Below the pieces are notes generated by a model. It had not been told where the DNA came from, ran no database searches, and saw only the letters and a list, made by a program, of their open reading frames with translations. Positions 49,301-57,231 of a stretch of DNA of 64,000 nt are shown here, in pieces (the first letter of the stretch is position 1; the number at the start of each line of letters is the position of its first letter). The DNA is from Solirubrum sp044628455 (GTDB lineage Bacteria > Bacteroidota > Bacteroidia > Cytophagales > Hymenobacteraceae), in contig NZ_JBIYZW010000001.1 of the NCBI RefSeq assembly GCF_044628455.1, forward strand, positions 2,294,001 through 2,358,000, read 5' to 3'. Position numbers and translations under genes: made by a program.

Positions 49301-51912
49301 CGGTGGAGCGCAACCGCGTGTTCGACCACTTCTACGTGGACACCGACCAGAAATCGGCCCGCGTGACGGTGCCCATCACCGGCGCGCACGTGCCCAACGT
49401 GTACGTGACGGCCACCGCCATCCGGCCGCTGTCTACCGATGCGCGCAACCCGCTCACGGTGGCCCGCGGGTTCGTGCCCTTGACGGTGGAAAAGCCCGAG
49501 GCCAAACTGCCGGTGGCCATCAAGGCGCCCGCGCAAAGCCGCTCGCAGACCTTCCAGACCATTGAAGTACAAACCAAACCTGGCGCGGCCGTGACGCTGG
49601 CCGTGGTGGACGAGGGCATTCTGCAGCTAAAAAACTACCAGACGCCCGACCCCTTCGGCTACTTCTACCAGAAGCGCGCCCTCGAAGTATCGGCCCACGA
49701 CGTGTACCCCTTCCTGCTGCCCGAACTAGGCACCAGCAGCAGCGGCGGCGACGGTTACGACCTGGCCCGCCGCACCACGCCCGTGCCCTCGCGCCGGGTG
49801 CAGCTGGTGGCCCGCTGGAGCGGCGTGCAGCGCGCCGACGCCAGCGGCAAGGTGCGCGTGAAAATGCGCGTGCCGCAGTTCAGCGGGGCCCTGCGCCTGA
49901 TGGCCGTGGCCTACCAGGGCGACGCCTTCGGCTCGGCCGACCACACCATGCGCGTAGCCGACCCGGTGGTTATCAGCACCGCCCTGCCCCGCTTCCTCAG
50001 CCCCGGCGACACGATTGACGTGCCGGTAACGCTGACGAATACGACGAACGCCACTTTGTTCGCAGCAGTAGGACATTCAGTCGAAGGGCCTCTTAAATCC
50101 GCTGAACCAGGACCACCTGATCCAAAAAACCCAAGTAAGCAGTTATCGAATGTCGGAATCGAGTACGTGATAAAGCTCAAGCCTAATGCTGAAATAAGAA
50201 AACTGTTCCACTTTACTGCCACCGGAATCGGCAACAGCAAAGTCAAGATTCTTGTGAAGAGGCTGAGTGGAATGACGACCGAAGCAGAAGATGCCAAAGT
50301 CACCGAAACCTTCACCGAAACCATCGAACTATCCATCCGCCCCGCTTCGCCTCTGCAGATGCGCACCGGTTCAGGAACCGTGGCGGGCGGCCAGACGCAG
50401 GCGCTGGACTTGCGCACCGATTTCCTGCCGACCTCGCAGCGCAGCCAGCTGGTGCTGAGCCGCTCGCCCATGACGGAGTTCAGCAAGGATTTGCGCTACC
50501 TGCTGCAGTACCCCTACGGCTGCCTGGAGCAAACCGTGTCGGCGGCTTTCCCGCAGCTCTACTACCCCGATCTGGCGGCCACGCTGGGCCAGGGCAAAAA
50601 GCAGCAGCGCTACAACCCCAACTACCACGTGCAGGAGGCCATCCGCAAGATTGAGGCCCAGCAGCTCTACAACGGCGCGCTCAGCTACTGGCCCGGCGGC
50701 GACTACGACAACTGGTGGGCCTCGGCCTACGCCGCGCACTTCCTCCTGGAGGCCAAGCGCACCGGCTTCGCCGTAAACGCCGGCGTGCTCGACAAAACGC
50801 TGCGCTACCTGCAATACCGCGTTCGGAAGCGCGAAACCGAGGAGTACCAGTACCTCGCGGCCGGCAACGTGGCGCGGCAGAAGGTCATTGCCAAAAAGGA
50901 AATTCCCTACTCACTCTACGTGCTGGCCCTGGCCGGCCGCCCCGACCCGGTGGCCCTGAACTACTACCAGGCCAACCAGAACCTGCTGGCGCAGGACATG
51001 AAGTTCGTGCTGGCCAGCACCAGCGCGCTGTCGGGCCAGCGGCGCGGCTTCCAGGCGTTGCTGCCGCGCGGCTTCACCGAAACCGCCGCTCGCCGCGCCC
51101 TCGACGGCTCGTTCTACTCCCCGGTGCGCGACCTGGGCCTGGCCCTGAACACGCTCATCGAAGCCGACCCACAGAACCCGCAAGTGGCAGGTATGGCCCG
51201 GCAACTCTCGGGGCTGGTGAAGCAGGCCGGCTGGCTGAGTACCCAGGAGCGCGCCTTTGCCCTGCTGGCCCTGGGCAAAGTGGCCAGGCAAAACCGCAAT
51301 AGCACCGTCACGGCCACGCTGGCCGAGGCCGGCGGCACGGTGCTGGGCCAGTACAAAGGCCCGCAAAACCTGGCCGTGAGCAACGTAGCCAACCGTCGCC
51401 TGAGCGTGAAAACCCAGGGCAGCGGCGCGCTCTATTATTTCTGGACGCTGGAGGGCATTTCACCCACCGGCCAGATGCGCGAGGAAGACCAGTTTCTGCA
51501 GGTGCGCCGGCAGTTCCTCGACCGCAACGGCAGTCCGCTCGGTCGGGCCGAGTTCCGCCAGAACGATTTGGTGGTGGTCAAAATCACGCTGCAGGCCGCC
51601 GAAACAGCTGGTGAAGTGCCCAACGTAGCCATTACCGATTTGCTGCCCGCTGGTCTCGAAATCGAGAATCCGCGCATCGGCGCCGTGCGCGAGCTGACCT
51701 GGGCCACCGACGCCGCCACGCCCGATTACCTAGACGTACGCGACGACCGAATTAATCTGTTCACCACCGCCACCGGCAAGCCCAAGTCGTTCTACTACCT
51801 GGCCCGCGCCGTGTCGAAGGGCACCTTCAAGCTCGGCCCGGTGAGTGCCGATGCCATGTACAACGCCGAGTACCACAGCTACAGCGGGGCCGGCACGGTG
51901 CGCGTGCGGTAA
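46345..51912 (+). CDS. Bacterial alpha-2-macroglobulin (thioester type), lipoprotein
   Basis: The protein has 1855 residues, in the usual size range. A lipoprotein signal (LLVLLALLCACSK; Cys about 17) anchors it in the envelope. Macroglobulin-type beta domains fill most of the length (for example FLYGDRDLYRPGDTIRTNTVVR, PASVMTGLYTLEVLT). The complement-type thioester motif GCLEQ is intact (Cys1393 to Gln1396), within an alpha-barrel region (1340-1700), and a C-terminal domain ends DLLPAGLEIENPRIG. Such proteins trap foreign proteases that cut a bait region. The gene pairs with pbpC downstream, as in many bacteria. A low-GC stretch at 50041-50340 (residues about 1233-1332) stands out. Confidence 0.93.
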   Translation: MTSPLLLRLPLLVLLALLCACSKPGTDSASADGDEIDPYENLVFSFDKPVAAGVELSRWDTAQLVRFEPAVRGRFMWTSDRELVFSPSQPFAPSTAFKAEWQPQALPKELQGKLPELKRRRFHTPYLDMTTPQVFWTAGNRGPAVRLNVGFNYAVRPAELSQHLRLTANGQQIPFEVVSAEADKVVGVQPTQAVPAGSAIQLVVAPGLTPVGAPAQTDTTSRRRLTGSVTVPDPQELQVRELSGSQIEGEPAVRILTSQPVSVAALQPLIAVQPAVGYTVEATESGLLLRGGFELGKSYTVSIQAGASGELGGRLNQAVSQQVSFSDERPSISFAHGEKAMYLGAGGLRNLGLRLNEVNRVKVSIYKVYANNIRELLRSGEQYGYDYEEDGGEQDENGEYVDRSYRYFNTADYGNLLTERTYSTAALPRQGSLRLLHLSLQDLEFSNQLKGLYVVRVQDTERSWLQVSKLVTVSDLGVVVKQGPTGALVFVNSLRTAKPVGGATVRFISTNNQTMFTGATNGRGVAQMGTAADTARARRFQLETVLVQHGHDFTFLSLPRSQVETSRYDVGGLQSNAARFQAFLYGDRDLYRPGDTIRTNTVVRTDDWRVPGPVPMKIRLLLPSGKEYASYRRTLSKPDGSFEAQFILPASVMTGLYTLEVLTGNDVLLTSRKISVEEFVPDRLKVTVTAAPATVKPGQTVRAAVLAQNLFGPPATDRKVEVEFSLKQKTFAPKDYPDYSFSLESGGTQRRYVNSEEQESSLNSRFEKAVRETVTDAQGRAAAEYQVPDYRDLGTLEGTAFATVFDETGRPVNRLATFEVRTQPVLYGVQQLPELVSTRQPTEIRVVALSPQTSTQGKPARAAALVRVVRILWETVLERQGGRYIYQSQRREEVVLTKTVQAAPGATLSFQPSYSGEYEVRVARPGAETYVASRFYAYGYGDTPSNAFEVSNEGQVQIEADKASYHPGEKATLLLKTPFPGRVLVTVERNRVFDHFYVDTDQKSARVTVPITGAHVPNVYVTATAIRPLSTDARNPLTVARGFVPLTVEKPEAKLPVAIKAPAQSRSQTFQTIEVQTKPGAAVTLAVVDEGILQLKNYQTPDPFGYFYQKRALEVSAHDVYPFLLPELGTSSSGGDGYDLARRTTPVPSRRVQLVARWSGVQRADASGKVRVKMRVPQFSGALRLMAVAYQGDAFGSADHTMRVADPVVISTALPRFLSPGDTIDVPVTLTNTTNATLFAAVGHSVEGPLKSAEPGPPDPKNPSKQLSNVGIEYVIKLKPNAEIRKLFHFTATGIGNSKVKILVKRLSGMTTEAEDAKVTETFTETIELSIRPASPLQMRTGSGTVAGGQTQALDLRTDFLPTSQRSQLVLSRSPMTEFSKDLRYLLQYPYGCLEQTVSAAFPQLYYPDLAATLGQGKKQQRYNPNYHVQEAIRKIEAQQLYNGALSYWPGGDYDNWWASAYAAHFLLEAKRTGFAVNAGVLDKTLRYLQYRVRKRETEEYQYLAAGNVARQKVIAKKEIPYSLYVLALAGRPDPVALNYYQANQNLLAQDMKFVLASTSALSGQRRGFQALLPRGFTETAARRALDGSFYSPVRDLGLALNTLIEADPQNPQVAGMARQLSGLVKQAGWLSTQERAFALLALGKVARQNRNSTVTATLAEAGGTVLGQYKGPQNLAVSNVANRRLSVKTQGSGALYYFWTLEGISPTGQMREEDQFLQVRRQFLDRNGSPLGRAEFRQNDLVVVKITLQAAETAGEVPNVAITDLLPAGLEIENPRIGAVRELTWATDAATPDYLDVRDDRINLFTTATGKPKSFYYLARAVSKGTFKLGPVSADAMYNAEYHSYSGAGTVRVR

Positions 51913-51918
51913 GAAGTT

Positions 51919-54309
51919 ATGCGCCATTGGGCCAAAAAGTGGTGGAAAAATGCGGGGCCGGGCGGCCGACGCCTACGCCTTGGGCTGCTGGGCTTACCAG
52001 GCCTAATAGCCGTAGCGCTAGGTCTTGATGCCGCCTTTCCCCTGCCGCCCGTGCCGCCCGCATCGCCCGTGGTGCTGGCCGCCGACGGCGCGGTGCTGCA
52101 CGCCTACCTCTCGCCCGACCAGAAGTGGCGCCTGCCCGCCGCACTGCGCGACATCACGCCCACGCTGCGCCAGACGCTGGTGGCCAAGGAAGACCGGTGG
52201 TTTTACTGGCACCCCGGTATCAACCCCCTGGCGTTGCTGAAAGCGGCCGGCAACAACGTGCTGGGCAACGGGCGGCGCACCGGGGCCAGCACCATCACCA
52301 TGCAGGTGGCGCGGCTATTGGAGCCCAAAGAGCGCACCGTGGCGGGCAAGCTGCAGGAAATGCTGCGGGCCCTGCAGCTGGAGGCGCACTACTCCAAGGA
52401 CGAAATTCTGCAGCTGTACCTGAACCTGGTCCCCTACGGCTCCAACGTGGAGGGCGTGAAATCGGCGGCGCTGCTCTACTACGGCCAGCCTCCGCACTAC
52501 CTGTCCCTGGCCCAAACGGTTACCCTGACCATCGTACCCAACAACCCTAGCCGCCTCACGCCGGGCCGGCACAACGCGGCGCTGCTGGCGGCCCGCAACC
52601 GCTGGCTGCGCCGCCTGGGCGACCAAGGTGTATTTCCCGCCAAAGACATCGAAAACGCGCTGCAGGAACCGCTGCTGGCCCAGCGCCGCGCCGTGCCGCA
52701 ACTGGCGCCCCACCTCGCGCGCCGTTTGGTGCAGGCGCAGCTGCGGGCGGCCCGCCAATCCGCAAGCAGCTTTTCGATGACCGCGGAAGCCGTCGGGCTG
52801 CGGTCCACCCTCATCCGCGGCAAGCAGGCCAAGGCCGAAGCCCTGACGCGCAACTACGTGCGCCGCCTCGCCCCGCTGGGCATCACCCAGGCGGCCGTGC
52901 TGGTGGTCAACAACCGCACGCGCGCCGTGGAAGCCTACGTGGGTTCGGCCGACTTCCGGGACGCTTTTCACCAGGGCCAGGTCGACGGCATCCGGGCGGT
53001 TCGCTCGCCGGGCAGCACGCTCAAGCCCTTTCTCTACGCCCTGGCCGTCGACCGCGGCCTCGTCACGCCCAAGCGCGTGTTGCCCGACGTGCCCACCAGC
53101 TTCGGTAGCTACCGCCCCGAAAACTTCGACAAGCGCTGCAACGGCGAGGTAACGCTGGAACGCGCCCTGGCTTATTCGCTCAACATTCCGGCCGTGCACG
53201 TGCTGGAGCAGCTGGGCGTGGGCACGTTTACCGGCCAGCTCAGCCGGGCCGGGTTTCGCACCGTGGGGCGGCAGGCGCCGCAGCTGGGGCTGAGCACCAT
53301 TCTGGGCGGCTGCGGGGCTTCGCTGGAAGAGTTGGTAGGCCTCTACGCCGCCTTGGCCAACGGCGGCCGCTACCAGCCGCTGCGCTGGACCGCGGCCGAC
53401 TCAATCGGTAAGCCAGTAGCGCTTATGTCGGAGCCGGCGGCTTTCCTCATCACCGACATCCTGTCTCAGCTGGTGCGCCCCGATTTGCCGGTGGGCTACG
53501 AAAACTCGCTGCGCCTGCCGCGCATTGCCTGGAAAACCGGCACCAGCTACGGCCGCCGCGACGCCTGGAGCATCGGCTACAACCGGCACTACACCGTGGG
53601 GGTGTGGCTGGGCAACTTCGGCGGGCAGGGCGCGGCGGCCCTCACCGGCACTGATGTGGCCACGCCCCTGCTCTTCGACCTGTTCAACGACCTGAGCTAC
53701 AACGACGGCGGCGAGTGGTTTGCCCCGCCCGCCGGCCTCGACTTCCGCCTGGTGTGCGGCGTGAGCGGGCAGGTGCCCGGCCCGCACTGCCCCGACCAGG
53801 TGATGGATTACTTTCTACCCGGCATTTCCGACACGCGCCGCTGCGAGCATCAGCGGGAAGTGCTGGTGTCGGCCGACGGGCGGGTGAGCTTTTGCCGGGT
53901 GTGCCAGCCCGAAGCGGGCTACCGCCGGGTGCTCTACCCCAATTTCTCGCCCGAGGTGCTGGCCTTCAAAGCCGCCCAGGGCCTGCCCCACGCGGTGCGC
54001 CCGCCCCACAACCCCGCCTGCGCGCTGGTGCGCGCCGACGACGCCCCCGATCAGGCCCCGCGCATTCTGTCGCCCACGCCCAACGCCGAGTACGTGCTCG
54101 ACGCCCGCGACTCGCAGCAGCTGCAGCTGCGCTGCGCCGCCGCCGCCGACGTGCGCCAGGTGTACTGGTACGCCAACGACCAGTTTGTGCAGGCCGCCGC
54201 CCCCACCGAGGCCGTGTTCATCCGGCCCGCGGCGGGCGTGCTGAAAATATCCTGCGCCGACGACCACGGCCGCAACACCAACGTGCGGGTGCTGGTAGAA
54301 ACGCTCTAA
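51919..54309 (+). CDS. pbpC: Penicillin-binding protein 1C
   Basis: The protein has 796 residues. A membrane anchor (about 20-38) is followed by the GT51 glycosyltransferase domain with Glu91 in KEDRWFYWHPG and GASTITMQVARLL. The transpeptidase domain has Ser366 in SPGSTLKP (SxxK), YSLNIPAVH (SxN) and Lys539 in KTGTS. The C-terminal BiPBP_C domain (about 705-796) follows a Cys-containing linker. The order, GT51 then TP then BiPBP_C, defines PbpC. The start is 6 bases after the alpha-2-macroglobulin stop, so the two are one transcript. In E. coli and others PBP1C is thought to work with the alpha-2-macroglobulin at breached envelope sites. Confidence 0.95.
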   Translation: MRHWAKKWWKNAGPGGRRLRLGLLGLPGLIAVALGLDAAFPLPPVPPASPVVLAADGAVLHAYLSPDQKWRLPAALRDITPTLRQTLVAKEDRWFYWHPGINPLALLKAAGNNVLGNGRRTGASTITMQVARLLEPKERTVAGKLQEMLRALQLEAHYSKDEILQLYLNLVPYGSNVEGVKSAALLYYGQPPHYLSLAQTVTLTIVPNNPSRLTPGRHNAALLAARNRWLRRLGDQGVFPAKDIENALQEPLLAQRRAVPQLAPHLARRLVQAQLRAARQSASSFSMTAEAVGLRSTLIRGKQAKAEALTRNYVRRLAPLGITQAAVLVVNNRTRAVEAYVGSADFRDAFHQGQVDGIRAVRSPGSTLKPFLYALAVDRGLVTPKRVLPDVPTSFGSYRPENFDKRCNGEVTLERALAYSLNIPAVHVLEQLGVGTFTGQLSRAGFRTVGRQAPQLGLSTILGGCGASLEELVGLYAALANGGRYQPLRWTAADSIGKPVALMSEPAAFLITDILSQLVRPDLPVGYENSLRLPRIAWKTGTSYGRRDAWSIGYNRHYTVGVWLGNFGGQGAAALTGTDVATPLLFDLFNDLSYNDGGEWFAPPAGLDFRLVCGVSGQVPGPHCPDQVMDYFLPGISDTRRCEHQREVLVSADGRVSFCRVCQPEAGYRRVLYPNFSPEVLAFKAAQGLPHAVRPPHNPACALVRADDAPDQAPRILSPTPNAEYVLDARDSQQLQLRCAAAADVRQVYWYANDQFVQAAAPTEAVFIRPAAGVLKISCADDHGRNTNVRVLVETL

Positions 54310-54330
54310 CGCCCCGCCTCACTGCCCACC

Positions 54331-55251
54331 ATGAACAAACGGATTCTGCTTTTACTGCTCGCCCTTGGCTCGGCGTCGCTGCTGTCGGCCCAGACTACCC
54401 TGCCGCTCTACACCGGCACCATTCCCAACTCGCGGCCCAGTCGGGTGCAGGAAACCAGCGTGACCCTGGCCAACGGCGGCGTGCGCATTTCCCGGGTGGT
54501 GCAGCCCACGCTTACCGTATTTCGGGCGCCCCAAGACAAGGCCACCGGCACGGCCGTCGTCATCTGCCCCGGTGGCGGCTACGCCCGCCTGTCCATCGAC
54601 CACGAGGGCTACGACGTGGCCCGGCGCCTGAATGAGATGGGCGTCACGGCCTTCGTGCTGAAGTACCGCTTGCCCAACGACAGCAGCCAGACCGACAAAA
54701 CCACCGCCCCGCTGCACGACGCCCAGCAGGCCCTGCGCTTGGTGCGCCAGCGCGCCGCCGACTACGGCGTGAACCCCGCCCGCGTAGGCATCATGGGCTT
54801 TTCGGCCGGCGGGCACCTGGCCGCTACGGCCGGCACGCACCTCACGCCAGTGGCCGCCAACGCCCCCGCCCAGCCTGGTGTGCGGCCCGATTTTCTGGTG
54901 CTGATTTACCCCGTGGTGAGCCTGACCGATAGCCTGATGCACCCCGGCTCGCGGAACAACCTGCTGGGTTCTGCCCCCGCCCCCGCGCAGATTCGCCGCT
55001 ACTCGGCCGATCAGCAGGTAACGGCGCAGACGCCACCCGCCTTTCTGGTGCACGCCCAGGACGACAAAACGGTGCCGGTGCAAAACAGCCTGCGCTTCTA
55101 TGAGGCCTGCCTGCGCCGCGGCGTGCCGGCCGAAATGCACCTCTACCCCCGCGGCGGCCACGGCTTCGGCCTGCGCAACCAGACCACCAAAGACGACTGG
55201 CCGCTGCACCTGCAGCACTGGCTGGAAGCCAATGGCTGGCTGAGCCGCTAA
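54331..55251 (+). CDS. Secreted alpha/beta-hydrolase (acetylxylan esterase/carbohydrate esterase-like)
   Basis: The protein has 306 residues. A signal peptide (1-20, LLSAQ) precedes an alpha/beta-hydrolase fold. The oxyanion segment is VVICPGGGYARLSIDHEGYDVARRL, the nucleophile elbow is GFSAGG, and the remaining triad members are the Asp in HAQDDKTVPVQNS and the His in GGHGFG. PGGGY plus GFSAGG is typical of the esterase/lipase group that deacetylates plant polysaccharides, but substrate cannot be told. It begins 21 bases after pbpC and could be cotranscribed. No glycoside hydrolase genes are nearby. Confidence 0.88.
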   Translation: MNKRILLLLLALGSASLLSAQTTLPLYTGTIPNSRPSRVQETSVTLANGGVRISRVVQPTLTVFRAPQDKATGTAVVICPGGGYARLSIDHEGYDVARRLNEMGVTAFVLKYRLPNDSSQTDKTTAPLHDAQQALRLVRQRAADYGVNPARVGIMGFSAGGHLAATAGTHLTPVAANAPAQPGVRPDFLVLIYPVVSLTDSLMHPGSRNNLLGSAPAPAQIRRYSADQQVTAQTPPAFLVHAQDDKTVPVQNSLRFYEACLRRGVPAEMHLYPRGGHGFGLRNQTTKDDWPLHLQHWLEANGWLSR

Positions 55252-55458
55252 CGGCGCCGGCGGCCGGATAAACGCGCTTCCGGGCCCGGAAAGGCATTTT
55301 TTCAGGAACTGTCGAGCTACTGTAACCCTGCGCCAGCCGCGGCAGTTAAGGGTACTGGTTTGGGTTATGGCACGGTGCTTGCAAAATCCCTGGCAAGACG
55401 TCGTGATTTACCCCAAGTTCAACCGCTGGTTCTCCGAACCTTAACCGTGAAACTCGCC

Positions 55459-56028
55459 ATGAAAAAGGTCCCGTATATGTTCACCGTCCTGCTGCTCATC
55501 TTCTCGATCATCAGCACCTCGGTACAGGCCCAGGAACAAAAGAAAGTTAGCCCGCAGGCCAAAGGCGCCATCATCGGTGGCCTGGGTGGTGCCGCCGCCG
55601 GCGCCATCATTCACAAGCGCAACCGCGTAGTGGGTGGTGCCGTGGGTGCCGCCGCCGGTGCCGGTACCGGTTACATGATCGGCCGCAACATCCAAAACAA
55701 GCGCAAGGCCCAAGCCGCCGAGGCCGCCCGCGTAGCCGCCGCCGCCCGCGCCGCCCGCGCCGAGCGTCAGGCCGCGGCCGCCCGCGCCGAGCGCAACGCC
55801 CTGGCCCGCCGCGCCGAGGCCGCCGAGCAAAAAGCTGCTCTGGCCCAGGTGCAGCAGCCCCAGTACCCGGCCATGGCCGCCGGCTTTGCCGCTTCGGCCC
55901 CGGCCATGATGTACGCCAACAACGCCGGGGCCCCGATGGCCATGAGCGCCGCCTACCTGCCCAACCAGTCGTACGGCGACCGTTCGACGCCCTACCACTC
56001 GTCGGAGGTGCGCCGCAAGAGCTGGTAA
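55459..56028 (+). CDS. Exported glycine-zipper protein
   Basis: The protein has 189 residues. A signal peptide (1-25, TSVQAQ) is followed by a glycine-zipper region (about 34-75; AIIGGLGGAAAGAIIHKRNR and VVGGAVGAAAGAGTGYMIG), able to pack as membrane-inserted helices. Residues about 76-125 form an Ala/Arg-rich coiled coil (AAAARAARAERQ). The tail is Ala/Met/Tyr-rich. Similar glycine-zipper proteins occur in outer-membrane or spore-coat contexts; the role is unknown. The start at 55459 is chosen for the signal peptide. A strong hairpin follows. Confidence 0.8.
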   Translation: MKKVPYMFTVLLLIFSIISTSVQAQEQKKVSPQAKGAIIGGLGGAAAGAIIHKRNRVVGGAVGAAAGAGTGYMIGRNIQNKRKAQAAEAARVAAAARAARAERQAAAARAERNALARRAEAAEQKAALAQVQQPQYPAMAAGFAASAPAMMYANNAGAPMAMSAAYLPNQSYGDRSTPYHSSEVRRKSW

Positions 56029-56051
56029 CCGGTTTTTCCGCTAGTTTGCCG

Positions 56052-56081
56052 AAAACCCAGGCCCTGCGGCCTGGGTTTTCC
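56052..56081 (+). terminator. Terminator of the glycine-zipper gene
   Basis: AAAACCCAGGCC (56052-56063), 4-base loop, GGCCTGGGTTTT (56068-56079). Perfect stem ending in T-run. Confidence 0.88.
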
Positions 56082-56116
56082 CTTACCTCCTTTTCTTTCT
56101 CAACCAGAACCTACTC

Positions 56117-56578
56117 ATGAAAGCATTCACCTGGATTCTGCTGGCGTCCGCCGTCGCGGCGGCTTCCTGCACCAAGACCGCCGAAACGCCCGCCGTGAAC
56201 GTGCAGACGCTCAACCAGCAGTTCATCGGCGCCTGGAACGCCAAGAACGCCATTCAGCTCGACACCCTGCTGGCCGACGACGTGCACTTTCTGCAGGGCG
56301 AGGCCCACTACCAGGGCAAGTCGGAAGTCTCGGATAAGTGGGTGCGGGCCACCATGGGCACCATCGAAGATCTGCGCCTGAACGTGGTCAGCTCCGGCAA
56401 CGACGCGCAGACGGCCTACGAGGGTGGCACCTACACCGTGGACGTGCTGCCCGCCGCCCCCGGCCAGCCCGAGGGCGAGGGCGAAGGCAACTTCATCCTG
56501 GTGTGGAAAAAGAACGTCAAGGGCGCCTGGAAGCTGAGCTACGCCCAGCTCGAAGGCCTGCCCGTGAAAGCCAAGTAA
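56117..56578 (+). CDS. SnoaL/DUF4440-like (NTF2-fold) lipoprotein
   Basis: The protein has 153 residues. A lipoprotein signal ends in ASCTK (Cys18). The domain (about 28-150) has FIGAWNAKNAIQLDTLLADDVHFLQGEAHYQGKSEV, then GGTYTVDVL, FILVWKKNVKGAWKLSYAQ, matching the cone-shaped NTF2-like fold used by ketosteroid isomerase-type and DUF4440 proteins. No catalytic pair can be assigned. Function unknown. Confidence 0.82.
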   Translation: MKAFTWILLASAVAAASCTKTAETPAVNVQTLNQQFIGAWNAKNAIQLDTLLADDVHFLQGEAHYQGKSEVSDKWVRATMGTIEDLRLNVVSSGNDAQTAYEGGTYTVDVLPAAPGQPEGEGEGNFILVWKKNVKGAWKLSYAQLEGLPVKAK

Positions 56579-56610
56579 GGTTTTCGGCTGAATCGATAGC
56601 CGTAACAAGC

Positions 56611-56645
56611 ACAAGCCCCGTCAACCTGGTTGGCGGGGCTTGTTG
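56611..56645. terminator. Bidirectional hairpin between the SnoaL-like gene and the DUF779 gene
   Basis: ACAAGCCCCGTCAAC (56611-56625) pairs with GTTGGCGGGGCTTGT (56629-56643) with one wobble. It lies between convergent genes. Confidence 0.8.
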
Positions 56646-56666
56646 CATTTCGGGCCGCGGGCGGGC

Positions 56667-57077
56667 TCAGGACTCGTCGGACTGGTGCGCTCGGTAGGTT
56701 TCGCCGTCGTACACCGGCGCCAGGTTCCGGGCTTCGGCTTCGCTGAAGAGCCGGGAGCGAATGAGAAAGCGCACGCCCAGGGGAATTTCCAGCGAGAAGC
56801 TGGCGCCGCGGCCCTTGGTCACGTCCACCGTTAGCTGGGTGTGCTGCCAGTAGGCAAACTGCGCCGCGCTCATGAAAAAGTCGCAGCCGTGAATCCGGCC
56901 CAGCCACACGTCGCTGGCCCCCACCCGAAACTCGCCCTCCGCGAAGCACATCGGCGACGACCCGTCGCAGCAGCCACCGCTCTGGTGAAACATCAGCGGG
57001 CCGTGCGCCTCGCGCAGCAAATCGATGGTGGCCTCGGCGGCGGGCGTGATGAGGACGCGGGGCGTGAGAACAGGCAT
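56667..57077 (-). CDS. DUF779 protein
   Basis: The protein has 136 residues. MFHQSGGCCDGSSPMCF and LGRIHGCDFFMSAAQFAYWQHTQLTVDV are the two blocks of the DUF779 family. It has a Cys-rich N-terminal segment that could bind metal. The family is almost always beside an aldehyde dehydrogenase gene, as here (154 bases upstream on the same strand), so a supporting role in aldehyde oxidation is likely. A 100-base palindrome separates the two genes. Confidence 0.92.
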   Translation of the reverse strand: MPVLTPRVLITPAAEATIDLLREAHGPLMFHQSGGCCDGSSPMCFAEGEFRVGASDVWLGRIHGCDFFMSAAQFAYWQHTQLTVDVTKGRGASFSLEIPLGVRFLIRSRLFSEAEARNLAPVYDGETYRAHQSDES

Positions 57078-57103
57078 GGAGGGATACGAATGAATGTAAA
57101 AAG

Positions 57104-57203
57104 GTCATGCTGAGCGCAGTCGAAGCATCTCTACCGCTTCGTTGGACAATAGACGCTATTTAATCATCAGCACGCGAGATGCTTCGACTACGCTCAGCAT
57201 GAC
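57104..57203. repeat. Long REP-like inverted repeat
   Basis: Left arm 57104-57131 and right arm 57176-57203 are 28 bases long, complementary with one mismatch (starting GTCATGCTGAGCGcAGTCGA), around a 44-base loop. It lies between the aldehyde dehydrogenase and DUF779 genes. Confidence 0.93.
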
Positions 57204-57231
57204 GTTCAACCGCTTTCAGCAACTCACCAGC

